NCBI GenBank assembly: GCA_964036315.1
Contig: OZ038482.1
Coordinates: forward strand, 15,632,382-15,696,381
From: Acanthosepion esculentum
Lineage: Eukaryota; Mollusca; Cephalopoda; Sepiida; Sepiidae
DNA: 64,000 nucleotides
Direction: 5' to 3'
Shown here: piece by piece, positions 51,991 to 63,334 of the stretch
Layout: each line of letters starts with the position of its first letter
How positions within the stretch are numbered: position 1 is the first letter of the stretch
Program-made: the position numbers and the translations under genes
The notes under the pieces: model-generated
Database searches by the model: none
What the model saw: only the letters and a program-made list of their open reading frames with translations
Told to the model about the DNA's origin: nothing

Positions 51991-52489
51991 TACAAGAAAG
52001 GTTGCATCGCTTCTTCTATGTTATTCACAGCAAAATGAGGCTCTATCATCGGAAAGAGTCAATCGTGAGGCAAACAATAAAAAAGGGGATGTAACAATCG
52101 CTAAAAAAGTGTTTTAATCAATGGATTAATTAACTGGAATATAATTTAGTCAGATGAAATATAAATTGACAAAACAAAAGAACAAAACGTACAATGTAGA
52201 ACCTACCATTGCAGCAGTAAAGCATCGTTTGATGAAGTTGTTTTAATGTAGCAGGTAACCGGATATACACTAAGATTCAGGAGAAAATTCGCTAAAATAT
52301 CAAAATTGGTAGGCGATTAATTTTTCAAACCAACGACACGAAACATATTCCGATACCATCACAAAATATCCTACCTTTTAAAAAATAAGTTTAATGGCTT
52401 TCTCTTTTGCGTGAGTTAAATTCAACGAAATATTTTTAGAATGAATTAAAATTGCTGTTCATAAAGTGAACCAAACAAATCGGCCAACA

Positions 52490-52700
52490 TAAAACCACTC
52501 GTCAGCATTTCTCAAAGAAAACTGGAAATGGGACAGTAAACAATTTGGGAGACTTATAACACTGTCATCTTTTCAGACGAGTCTTCATCCATACAATTTG
52601 CAAATGGCGCATCTGCATGAATTTGGACATTACCCCAGAAATTCATTTAAACCCCTGCAGCCGACCATGAAAGATGGAAGATTTCTGGTTATAGTGGCTC
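52490..52700 (+). pseudogene. Tc1-like transposase scrap
   Basis: CTTTTCAGACGAGTCTTCAT reads FSDESSSIQFANG, the first catalytic Asp block of Tc1-type transposases. The preceding KTGNGTVNN-like stretch matches the usual upstream part. Stops follow at once. Confidence 0.5.
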
Positions 52701-52779
52701 TTCAATCGGAGTCAAAGTTTTTAGTATGCGTCTAGAATATCAATTTTCGACATTCTTGACCTAGGAATCCTCCTATGAA

Positions 52780-52960
52780 TTACCAGCTATGGGTAAATAG
52801 CAGGACAGACGGGGTTCTATAGCCTTGGATGGCAACTGGTCTACTGCAGAATGAAATGGCAAACTACTGCGGTAAAAAATCTGCCTCGCCAGTCATGTAT
52901 CGAAAGATACGTGATCGTCTACGCGTGTATCACGAATGCCACATAACTGAACGTGTGTAT
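52780..52960 (+). mobile_element. SINE body (CAGCTATGGGTAAATAG family), headless copy
   Basis: CCAGCTATGGGTAAATAGCA GGACAGACGGGGTTCTATAG (two words) then TGAAATGGCAAACTACTGCG and CAGTCATGTATCGAAAGATA. It matches the minus-strand copies at 33.3-33.6 kb. The tRNA-like head is missing. Confidence 0.7.
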
Positions 52961-53099
52961 TTAATTCAATATCAAATCACGGTAAGAGATTTTATCGAAT
53001 TGAAAAACTTAAGAAAATTTCACTAACAAAACCCATTAAACCCTTTAGAAATCTCTGGGGGCCAAAAGTAAAAATTTTACTCCCATACTTTTGTTTTGT

Positions 53100-53169
53100 T
53101 TTACAGCATATCAATCTTAATGGATTATTTAATGCCGACAAGATTTTTATTGCTGGTCATATTTTTTTA

Positions 53170-53207
<38 letters not shown>

Positions 53208-53291
53208 TGGTTTGTTTTGTTTTGTTTTACAGCATATCAACCTCAATGGATTATTTAATGCCGACAAGATTTTTATTGGTGGTAATATATT

Positions 53292-53329
<38 letters not shown>

Positions 53330-53347
53330 CTCTCTATATATATCTAT

Positions 53348-53440
<93 letters not shown>

Positions 53441-53521
53441 TTTGTTTTGTTTTGTTTTACGGCATATCAACCTCAATGGGTTATTTAATGCCGACAAGAT
53501 TTTTATTGCTGGTTATATTTT

Positions 53522-53565
<44 letters not shown>

Positions 53566-53950
53566 TGGTTTGTTTTGTTTTGTTTTACGGCATACCAACC
53601 TCAATCGGTTATTTCATGCCGACAAGATTTTTGTTGCTGGTTATATTTCTTTCCTTCAAAAATTGATTGCTGTTATTAAACTTTTACAAAAAATGTATTG
53701 CTGATATTATAACTTATTTTTACGCTTTCGTAGTTTTTTTCCCCCCTAGTTTGGGTTTCAACTATTTGCCCGTAACTGGGACCCTAACAGGTGCTACCCC
53801 CAGCTAAAGGTGAACCTGAGAACACAAGCAATTAAAAGGTGGTTTCACGCTCCTGAAAACCTCCAGGTCAGAGGCCTTGCTGTTGGACGTAGTTTATTGT
53901 CTTACTCAAGACGCGGATGTAGTTTATCGTCATACGCAGGACCGGTTTAC
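53100..53950 (-). repeat. RepA composite repeat, copy 3, with four tail units
   Basis: On the plus strand, four copies of TTTACGGCATATCAACCTCA, GGTTATTTAATGCCGACAAG, TTTTTATTGCTGGTTATAT alternate with (TATC)n and, once, a long (TA)n (53337-53438). Two satellite-2 remnants, the core and two satellite-1 units (GTAGTTTATCGTCATACGCA) follow. Orientation is opposite to 58677-60005. Confidence 0.85.
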
Positions 53951-53959
53951 TCTCATATT

Positions 53960-54375
53960 TTATTAGAATAAATTATGGAACTTTTAACCAATATAATATA
54001 TTACTATTAAAATATTTAAATAACTTACAAAAGATTTTATTGAAATGAATTAGTTTTTGGTATCTCAATAATATGTTTGAATTTTAAACTAATAATAGAA
54101 CATCCATGTTGTATATCTTTTAGAAAACCAAAACTATTTAATTTTGAATTCGTTAATTGCGGTATTCAAGATAAGCTGGGCTAATTTTGGTGCCTGATGA
54201 GAAAGTCAGTTTAATATTAAGTAACGCTGGTTACGTGTTAGCTAAGCGTTATTCTTCGTACCCTTCACATTGCACAAATTCCAAGGACACACGGAGACTC
54301 CTTGCATTTTCCCGGAAAATATTAACTTAAATTCCCAAATTAATTGAAACAACCACTTTACTTTCCTTTCTTTCA
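53960..54375. other. Unassigned sequence
   Basis: AT-rich, no recognised feature. Confidence 0.5.
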
Positions 54376-54379
54376 CCAT

Positions 54380-54775
54380 ACGGTCAGTTTGAGACCCACT
54401 GGTGTGACAGGGTGGAATCGGTTTCTATTTTTTCCTCAGTTTAGTTCATTTTCAGTGGTGTACAATAATATAAAACTAATTCGAAATTTGTTTATCCTTA
54501 AAAAACATTACGTCATCCTTGATGGCATCAGAATTTCATCACGCCCAGACTATTGTCTCGACTGTCTATTAGTTGTCCCACGGTCATTGTCTGTGATGGA
54601 CGTTACTCCAAGGAAGCGTACGAAAATTGTAACGCTGCATGAACACACTGGCAAGCCTTACCAGTGAACAAATCAAAGTATCATAGAATGGGCCGGAAAC
54701 TCTCCTGATTTAAATCCAATCGAGAATCTGTGATCAATGTGCAAGGAACGACTTTATGGAATGTGTGTTAAATAA
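54380..54775 (+). pseudogene. Tc1-like element with its core deleted
   Basis: VMDVTPRKRTKIVTLHEHTG (54591-54650) is the N-terminal helix-turn-helix start of a Tc1-type transposase. After about 35 bp another frame reads [14 protein letters not shown], stop, [10 protein letters not shown], the end of the catalytic domain. The roughly 200 codons between, with the first two Asp residues, are missing. Confidence 0.65.
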
Positions 54776-54817
54776 CCGACTGAGGTTGATATGCCGTAAA
54801 ACAAAACAAAACAAACC

Positions 54818-54869
<52 letters not shown>

Positions 54870-54881
54870 TGAACAGACTGG

Positions 54882-54962
<81 letters not shown>

Positions 54963-55055
54963 AAAATATAACCAGCAATAAAAAATCTTTTCGCCATTAA
55001 ATAACCCATTGAGGTTGATATGCCGTAAAACAAAACAAACCAAATGATTAACTTA
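54775..55055 (+). repeat. RepA tail dimer with (GATA)n
   Basis: Two copies of TTAAATAACCNANTGAGGTT GATATGCCGTAAAACAAAAC flank (GATA)n runs (54818-54868, 54881-54960) that have one different unit in the middle. Confidence 0.9.
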
Positions 55056-55059
55056 ATAA

Positions 55060-56471
55060 TTCTCAGAACAATATGCCTCAATTTGCCATAGCACGAACTG
55101 TCAATCCATGACACAGGATTTTAACACTCTAATGTCGTTTGATGGAAGGGATTATGTTTAGATAAAAATCTTTACCCTTATTTTTTCACGTTTATCCCTT
55201 TTTCGATAACTGAGACATTTTGTGTTGAAAGATTTTGATATTTCTCTTCCACAATTTCATGCGTTTTATCATATTTTAAAATGGTTCCTCATTTTAAATC
55301 CCAAGAATTCTGAAAGAAGGAAATATAGATTTTAATTTTCAACCCTCTTTCCGTCCCATTCATGGGTGTGTAAGCGGCGGCCACGCTAAAACCATTTGAC
55401 TTCTCTTTCTCTCTCTGTAGCCTTTCAATACGTTCATAGGTCTTTGCGCTTTCAATATATCATATATTTTCTTTTCTATGACCCTTACTTTCTCTTTAAT
55501 TATTCCTCTGTTCAATTACACAAACAAGTAGGTCACTCAATGTTTTCTCCTGCTTCTCTTGCCTTTGATGTGACCGATGAGCATTAAAACGGCCAATCTG
55601 TCTTCTATATTACGCGTTCCAAAGATTTCAGTTGATCTTTTCTGATTAGCAACAGTTTCCATGTTGTTCCCAAATTTCTATTTAGATCAAACAACGCTTT
55701 TTACAATTACTTTTCTTTCTGACACAAAAATGTTACCTATTCAAAACGGATCTGACACAGGTTATTTTATCATAGGCTCCCAGAGAGGTTCTAACTCAAA
55801 AATAATTTATATGACATCAGCGCCACCTACACGGGTGCATGCAATACCACTAAACAGCGTAACATTGTCCTTCCTAACGATGATATACTCAAGTCAGAAC
55901 CAGAAATACTCACCTACAGCAGGTAGGACTCTCATTCGGACAAATGGTCTCTGGCAAGCAGATCATAGTGGTGCCACAAAATAGTTACAAAAATGAAATA
56001 CATTACTGACAGTGAGCTATAGATAAAGACAGCTGACCGAAAGATAAAACGACGCAAGATTTCTTAAGCAATTCCTTCTTTTTAAACACATAAAGCAGGA
56101 AAAGGAGAGAATATGCAGCAGTGCATGACGGGATCTTCTCCGCGTCTGCCAGACAGTCTCCAGCAAACAGAATAGGAAGACATTACTCACCTCGTTCGCC
56201 AGATATTCCTTAGCAGTTAAAAGTCCTGTAACCGATTTCGATGTAGAGATCAGGGCATGATAACCTTTATAATTCCCGCTTTATAAGGAACCATCTTGCC
56301 AATCATCTACGATAGGTGTCTATTACAAATGAAAACAATTGTAGTATTTCTTTGTGTGAAGAGTTCCTCTACTTTTTCTCCAACCCAGCTTTCCAGTTTT
56401 TGGCTTTTAACACCATTCCACTGTCTGGTGCTAAAACGGCTGGAAATTCAAAAACCAATGATTAGTGCCCA

Positions 56472-56475
<4 letters not shown>
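55060..56475. other. Unassigned sequence
   Basis: Plus frames at 55661-55984 and 56296-56622 show no motif. The latter ends in the (TC)n. Confidence 0.4.
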
Positions 56476-56477
<2 letters not shown>

Positions 56478-56552
<75 letters not shown>

Positions 56553-56560
56553 GGGGTGTG
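56478..56560. repeat. (TC)n(TG)n microsatellite
   Basis: TC run of about 64 bp, then TG/G-rich. Confidence 0.95.
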
Positions 56561-56564
56561 TTAA

Positions 56565-56802
56565 CACTTCCGCTGCTAACTACGGAGATCTTCGTTTTTC
56601 TTATCTTGCTCCAGCTGGCTAAGTACGGAAACCTACGTTTTTTGCATACCGCTGGTTTGAGTGTCCCGTTGCGCCATCTATCGTAAAATACGGAAAATTC
56701 TAACTGTTCTATCATGTAAATTATTAGTCAGTCTCGATTTTTCTCGACGTCATGGTAGTTTCGTATCTAATTGCACTGGGAAAATTATTAGCAGTGAAAG
56801 TG
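56565..56802. mobile_element. 238-bp TTAA-flanked MITE, copy 1 (piggyBac-like)
   Basis: TTAA lies on both sides (56561-56564, 56803-56806). The ends CACTTCCGCTGCTAA and, reversed, CACTTTCACTGCTAA are imperfect inverted repeats. The copy at 59223-59460 has the same length. The TTAA target is the hallmark of piggyBac transposases. No coding capacity. Confidence 0.8.
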
Positions 56803-56965
56803 TTAACAATAAAACACACCGGAAGTTCTAAAAACTGACTCCCCGTTAAAGACCTGACTTGTTGAGCAAATGGATCCACCCATCTGTAGCACTAAAAAGA
56901 GTTGAGGCTCTTTCATTAGAACCACTCACTAAAATCCAACTGTTATAATTTTAAAGTATAAATAT

Positions 56966-57450
56966 AGCTGGCCACTCGTATTCGAGGATACTCGTCTATT
57001 GGGGCGGCTAGCCTATCCCTATTGAAGACACTTTCTCAGGAGCATTTGTGTTTATTCAACACCCACAGAGCCCACCTTTGGTTTATACTGCAACTATGCT
57101 GGGCATACCTTAGTTACAGTTTCTGGGAAAGAGCGTGTTATCTAGTGTGATCAACAATTTGAACAAGGCGAGAACGCTCAAGCCCTCGGCCAAGATGACT
57201 TGTGACTTCGTGCTAGCACAGCTATCGACTTCCCCCAAGGGTCCCGTCTACCCAATTTCACTCACAAGGCTTGGGTCAACTCGTGGTATGGTTTTTCAGG
57301 CACTTTCTAAAGGTGCCGCACGCTGGGATCGACCCATCCAGTCGGATAGCATCAGGACGTCTCCTTCCTGACAATTCGACCATGGTGACATTCGAACTCG
57401 GGTCTCATGGTCAGAATGCGAACGATTTAATCACCAGGCCACGTACCAAT
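56966..57450 (-). repeat. RepC 460-bp tRNA-headed repeat, copy 2
   Basis: Collinear with 18508-18965. On the minus strand the head reads GTGGCCTGGTGATTAAATCG and, after an anticodon-arm-like part, GAGTTCGAATGTC (B box). The 78-codon plus frame is not conserved as protein. Confidence 0.75.
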
Positions 57451-57585
57451 AATTTTAAAGTACCGAAGTTTAAAAATAAAAAATGTGGCCTTTATTTTTC
57501 ACGCCAACTAAAAACGGAATACGTGGTAATTGGGGAGAGACTAATGATGTCAGATATTTGAAAGAAAAAATAGCGATATGATGGG

Positions 57586-57749
57586 TGTTATGAATAATCA
57601 AGGGTTGTCATCCCTTGTTTTGTTACTCTTCTCTTTGAGAGGGCTATTCCTGTTTACTGGGACTATAAAAGGACACTATACGCGAACCTTGTATTCTCAG
57701 TTGAATAAAGCTTTCTTAAAGCCTACACCTGCAGACTTTTGTCATTACA
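57586..57749 (+). mobile_element. Solo LTR, 164 bp, with 5-bp target duplication
   Basis: It starts TGTTATGAATAATC and ends TGTCATTACA, flanked by ATGGG on both sides (57581-57585, 57750-57754). It contains the TATA box ACTATAAAAGGACAC and the poly(A) signal TTGAATAAAGC in the right order. The internal element has been lost by LTR recombination. It is unrelated to the 24-kb Gypsy LTR. Confidence 0.8.
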
Positions 57750-57754
57750 ATGGG

Positions 57755-58670
57755 TATAGCATTTTGTTACGTTTCGTTAGCCCCTATCAGACTAAAATCA
57801 ATTGGAATCAATGTTAATTTCAAAGATTATTTATGTTATTTTATAAATAATCTTTAAAATTAACACTAAAAACGGCAATTTTAAAATTACGGTCGTTATT
57901 TGAGGGTATACTAAAGATCGCCTTCAAAGGACCGAGAATATTGATTTGACCGTCGTTAAACTACTACGCCGTCCGAAATGGTTCGTAGAACATAAATAAT
58001 GTATATATGAAGGATGGAAATCCCAAATGTGTTATATCTCGTGCAAGATATAATAAACAAAGTAACCCGAATGTAGGTTTTCAATAATAAGTTTATAATC
58101 GGATGTAGTACAGAGACAGAGTCGAGAGTATGCTAAACCTCAATAGGCGTTAACAAACGAAGTCGCTCTTGACTGTCTGCTGTGGTCGTACTTAATCGGC
58201 AAACAGTCCGTCCATTATCGTGAATGGGGAAGTTGGGTTATACCATCACAACAAAATGTGTCAAAAGCCTTTGTCGAATAATTTTGTCAAATTTCTAATG
58301 CAACATCGGGAGGGCAATAATTAAATATCAATATTTCACTTATAATGAATCCATCAAACATGGTGTGTTCCGTTTAAAAGATCACATATCGGTCTGCTTT
58401 GATTAAATCTCCCAGTAATTAGACATTTTTGCGCAACAACACACGAATGCTGTTTCTTGATGCTGTCTAAATCAATGTTAAGACGACACAATCAGCAAAT
58501 GAGAAAATATGAAGCGTGCTGTGATTTGCTTGCATTCATTTTGCCAGTGAACAACAATTGTCTCCCTTTCCGCTTCGAAATTCACTATGGATATTTATTT
58601 CAGAAATTGTGGCACATGGCTGGGTGGGCGAAAAAGGAGGGCGATGGTCTTCGTTAGCTACCCTAGTCCT
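57755..58670. other. Unassigned sequence
   Basis: AATCAATGTTAATTTCAAAGATTATTT is followed at 57843 by its approximate reverse complement, a short hairpin. No gene recognised. Confidence 0.4.
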
Positions 58671-58676
58671 AGTTTA

Positions 58677-59165
58677 TCCGACTCATAACCACTTCCTGGG
58701 CAAGACGATAAACTGCATCCGAGTCCTGGGTAAGACGATAAACTACATCCGCTTCCCTGGTAAGACGATAAACTACGTCCGCTTCCCGGGTAAAACGATA
58801 AACTATATTCGCTTCCTGGGTAAGACGATAAACTACATCCGCGTCCTGGGTAAGACGATAAACTACATCCGCGTCCTGGGTAAGACGATAAACTGCATCC
58901 GAGTCCTGGGTAAGACGATAAACTACATCCGCGTCCTGGGTAAGACGATAAACTACATCCGCGTCCTGGGTAAGACGATAAACTACATCCGCGTCCTGGA
59001 TAAGACGATAAACTACATCCGCGTCCTGGGTAAGATGATAAACTACATCCGTGTCCTGGGTATGACAATAAACTACATCCGCGTCCTGGTAAGACGATAA
59101 ACTATATTCGCATCCTGGATATGACGATAAACTACATCCGCGTCCTGGCTATGACGATAAACTAC
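58677..59165 (+). repeat. 30-bp minisatellite (satellite 1), about 16 units
   Basis: CTGGGTAAGACGATAAACTA CATCCGCGTC recurs with period 30. Because 30 is a multiple of 3 it stays open in several frames and gives repeated decapeptides on both strands (VLGKTINYIR; SSYPGRGCSL). These frames are not genes. Confidence 0.95.
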
Positions 59166-59222
59166 GTCCAGCAGCAAGGGTTCTGATCAGGATGTTTTGA
59201 GGAGCGTGGGACCCCCTCTTAA

Positions 59223-59460
59223 CACTTCCGCTTCTAACTACGGAGATCTTTGTTTTTCTTATCTTGCTCCAGCTATCTAAGTACGGAAAACTACGTTTTC
59301 TGCATACCGCTGGTATCAGTGTCCCGTTGCGCCATCTATCATAAAATACAGAAAATTCTAACTGTTCTATCATGCAAATTATTAGTCAGCCTCGATTTTT
59401 CTCTACGTCATGGTAGTTTCGTATCTAATTGCACTGGGAAAATGAGTAGCCGTGAAAGTG
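59223..59460. mobile_element. 238-bp TTAA-flanked MITE, copy 2
   Basis: Nearly identical to 56565-56802. TTAA at 59219-59222 and 59461-59464. It interrupts the RepA core at the TTAA that is intact at 37791-37794. Confidence 0.9.
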
Positions 59461-59584
59461 TTAATTGCTGGTGTTCCCAGGTTCACCCTGACCCGGGTTG
59501 GTAGCACCTGTTAGGGTCCCAGCTATGGGCAAATAGTTAACCCCGAAACTGAGGTCAAAACAGTATGAAAGTATAAAAATAGGT

Positions 59585-59940
59585 TTTAATACCAGAAATA
59601 CTTTGTAAAAAAATATTACCAGAAATAATTTTTTTTAGAAAAAAAAACTATTACCAGCAATATATTTTTGAAAAACAAAAATATTACCAGCAATATATTA
59701 TTGAAAAAAAATATTACCAGCAATATATTTTTGAAGAAAAAAAATACCAGCAATGTATTTTTGAAAAACAAAAATATTACCAGCAAAGTATTTTTGAAAA
59801 TGACTATTACAAGCAATACGTTTTTTTTTTTTAAAATACTACCAGCAATACATGCTTTAAAATAATATTACCAGCTATACATTTTTGAGGAAAAAATATT
59901 ACCAGAAATAGATTTTTGACAAAACAAAATATTACCAGGA
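59585..59940 (+). repeat. About 30-bp minisatellite (satellite 2), about 10 units
   Basis: ATTACCAGCAATATATTTTT GAAAAACAAAA with length variation in the A-runs. The Asn/Lys-rich plus frame and Phe/Leu-rich minus frame are translations of it. Confidence 0.9.
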
Positions 59941-60009
59941 AAAAAAACTTGTCGGCATTAAATAACCCATTGAGGTTGATATACCGTAAAACACAACAAA
60001 CCAAACCAA

Positions 60010-60485
60010 ACCGACTCACAACCAATTCATTCATTACAATTTACTCATTCACCACAAGAACTCCATCATCTCTCAATTCTACATACACCGAAATACCGCA
60101 TATTCGCAGGGGGCATACAAAAAACCCCATGGCCAAAAATTTACAGTCTATAAAGTACAAAAATATATAAAAATTTCATGGTGCATGAAATGTTAGCGGC
60201 GGGGTCTGTTGCTTCAACTCTGACAACTATTATTGGTAGGAAAACTACAACTATTTCAGCCACGCGTTTAAAGCCACGCGATTTCAGCCACGCGATTACA
60301 TGCATTAAAATAATTTGCATCATGTTTTGTTTATTATTTTGCAAATTAACAATGTACCTGCTTCGAGAATTTGCTCAAAGTCGAATTAGGTACCTTGGAA
60401 TTTCAGATTAATTTTATTAACTTTTATTTGGGATTTAATTTTATTTTCATCTCTGCTTATTATTTAAACTTTTGTTTATTTATTA
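60010..60485. other. Unassigned sequence
   Basis: CAGCCACGCG occurs twice in 60258-60295. No gene recognised. Confidence 0.5.
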
Positions 60486-60489
60486 CAAA

Positions 60490-61175
60490 ATACCTATATC
60501 TATAATTCTCAAAATGTCTGTCTGTCTGTCTGTATGTATGTATGTATGTATGTATGTATGTATGCGTGTGTGTGTGTGTGATTGGATGTTTATGCATTTC
60601 TACAAATTTCATCCGATTTTGATGAATGTTTTTCCTTGATAGATAATTCTTCAGTGCTGATTTTGCGTCCAAATTGTTGGCGACAATGGCTCTCCACTAC
60701 TTCATGTCCATTATAACTCTCAGCAACGTTTTACTATTTACTATCTGTTCTTGGATATATATCTTTCATAAAAACTTTAATAAAAATAAATAGTTTAAAA
60801 TTATTACAATAATATTATTTATTATTATACAGTTAAATTTATATAATTAATTATATCTATAATTCTCAAAATGTGTGTGTATGTATATATGTATGTGTGT
60901 GTGTGTGTGTGATCAGATGTTGTTTATGCTTTTCCACAGTTTTCATCCGATTCCGATGAAATTTTCCTGGTTTGATACATAATTCTTCAGTGCCGGTTTT
61001 GCGTCCAGATTGTTGGCGACAATGGCTCTCCACTACTTCCTGTCCATTATAACTCTCAGCAACGTTTTACTACTTACTATCTGTACTTGGATATATATAT
61101 TTCATAAAAACTTTAATAAAAATACTTTAAATTATAATAATAATATTATTTATTATTATACAGTTGCCTTTTCAC
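60490..61175 (+). repeat. About 350-bp tandem duplication
   Basis: 60498-60845 and 60850-61170 share TATCTATAATTCTCAAAATG, a TG/TATG microsatellite, TTTCATCCGATTNNGATGAA, AATTCTTCAGTGC, GCGACAATGGCTCTCCACTA and TATAACTCTCAGCAACGTTT. The 60-codon frame in the second unit is interrupted in the first. Confidence 0.85.
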
Positions 61176-61179
61176 GCCC

Positions 61180-62020
61180 CTCAAATTGTTAACCCCCCAT
61201 TTGGGGATGTGCCTCAGTTGCACCAAAATACTGCTCGTACTAAATATAATTGGATAAAGTCAAGTCTAAAATGAATTATGACTAAAGCAATGATTATTCT
61301 GTTCGAACAAACAGATTATTATTTTCGCCATTATCTTCGCAGACGACGAAATAACAACGTTTGTCTACAGGAAGTTATGTAGAAAAATATCCCTGAAATC
61401 CCTTAATATCCAGACGCTGTTCTAGCCAGCGATACTATCGGCCAAAATTTAAGGCACAACAAATCCTTCTAGCCTGCATGTCTGTGTACCTAGGAAAAGA
61501 AAAGTCCAACAGAAAACCTATGACTTAGGAAATTTATTGATTCCTGTGCTATGCAAATAAACATTTGGTTTATGAGTAATATTGGTTACGCACACACTAT
61601 GCTTGGACAAAAAGATAAGGATTTACGCAAGGCTCTTTCCTCGGTAAAAAGTAGCCGAAAAGCAATAATGTCTTATTAACTGAATTTCCTCCAAGTGCCA
61701 GTCGTCTTGTATCCACCGGGTGAAAGAGATTAAAAGAAAAGTTGAATCTCGTCCTCAGCTCGCAGTTCGCAAAATGAAACCTTGATTCTTTAATTCGAAA
61801 TTTAAAATTGGGGAGAGGAAATTTGTGAAATTAATCTAATTTCCAAACAGAGGAAAGTATTAGAAAGATTTTGTTGCGCCAACGTCTCAAATGAAAATAT
61901 CTAGTATTCTTCAAAACCACTTTTTGACTTGGCTTCATCACAGTCACTAGAAATAATGGGAATGCTCATGTAACCTTCAATCGGGTTACTCAGGTGCTGT
62001 TTATTTAATTGAATTTTATT
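61180..62020. other. Unassigned sequence
   Basis: No recognised feature. Confidence 0.5.
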
Positions 62021-62024
62021 TGGG

Positions 62025-62697
62025 ACTAGAATCATGGCCCGGCGTTGCCCGTGTTTGATTAAAAAATCGTACGACTCATACATCAATCGCTATCACTTGA
62101 CTTAAAATACTTTTGCCCTTCCTTGCCTTTAATGGAGTGTCCTTTGCCGTGCTGATGTTGCTACATGCCTTACTTCTTGCCTATCTCACACTGCGAATTT
62201 TTTCTAAGCTCTATACTAAACATTAAATCTGTTACGAAAAAAGAACTAAACAAAATGAACACAAAACGTTCAGCTTTTAAAAAGCACTCGTAACTGGAAA
62301 AACCGAATGAAAAAAGAATGTTAACAACAAATACTTTTTCACACCCAACCCAGTTCTGCGGAATCAGAATCAACGTTGAGTTTAAGCAAGCGAATGAGCC
62401 AATTGGAGTAAAGTGCCATGCAGATTTAAATTTTTCCCACTTGTGACGGATGCAGCTATCGATTTTTTTTTGCATGCTAGTTAACATTCGTGTCAGTCAG
62501 CTGTTGGCTCTCACTCTGGCCAGTAGAGAAAGGTCGCAAACTACATAAAAACTGCCGTAGAAGCATGAAAAAATCGATTATTTTCACTATCGATGGGAGT
62601 TGGGAAATGCAAAGTCGGTCTTGGCCTTGATCCGAACTTGGAGCATGTGCTTGTAAATTTTGGTGCAAATCCGTCGAAAATTGCGGCCGGGCATTCG

Positions 62698-62769
<72 letters not shown>

Positions 62770-62780
62770 CCTGCCTTTTA
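62025..62780 (+). repeat. RepB 750-bp repeat, copy 2
   Basis: Nearly identical to 38069-38826 (CATGGCCCGGCGTTGCCCGT to ATCCTGCCTTTTATA). The short CA stretch near the end of copy 1 is expanded here to (CA)n at 62700-62768. Confidence 0.9.
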
Positions 62781-62789
62781 TAGATAGAG

Positions 62790-63330
62790 ATTTAATGTCA
62801 AAGAACAACGTGAATCCCTAGCAATGCCCTAGCATGAATACTCAAACGATTTACTCTGGCAACAATTATTATAATATTTAATATAATATTTGAAATGTAT
62901 TAATGCGCTGTGCACTATTTATAATGACTTTTTCATTTGTTTTCTCTACTTTGAGCATCGAGTCAAAAAGAAGACACTAATTGATCAGACGTCTACAATA
63001 TTTTCAAGCATAAAATTAAATTGCTAATTTAAAGATACTTATCGACCGAATAACAGCGTTTGAAATACATTTGTCCTTTTTATTCATTCTTGTAGTTTCT
63101 GCACACAGCAACAGAAATCAAGTCACCATTTTATAGAATTCCGATGCTTTCTTGCACAATTTAAATTACAAAAATAGTGAATATTTAAATGAATTTTCTT
63201 CAGTTAAAACTTTAAAATGTCCTCTTTAAATTTCAAAAGCAAAAGTAGCAATGCGAAATAATCTTGAGTTCCATTTGCTGTGTTTTTTTGTTGTCCCTTG
63301 TTAACATCGCCATGTGCATACGACATCTGA
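62790..63330. other. Unassigned sequence
   Basis: AT-rich, no recognised feature. Confidence 0.5.
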
Positions 63331-63334
63331 AAAT

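Larger units (their letters stand above)
58677..60005 (+). repeat. RepA composite repeat, copy 4 (longest)
   Basis: Satellite-1 array (58677-59165), core (59166-59560, interrupted by a MITE at 59223-59460), satellite-2 array (about 59585-59940) and the tail GGCATTAAATAACCCATTGA GGTTGATATACCG. The order is the same as in copies at 37.7 and (reversed) 11.6 and 53.5 kb. Confidence 0.9.

Noticed and set aside
54734..55114. 126-codon frame with repeated LSIY
   Set aside because: (GATA)n translation plus RepA tail.
58558..59100. 180-codon open frame with repeated decapeptide VLGKTINYIR, and its minus-strand partner
   Set aside because: Direct translation of the 30-bp satellite. Both strands are open because the period is a multiple of three, and the boundaries follow the array.
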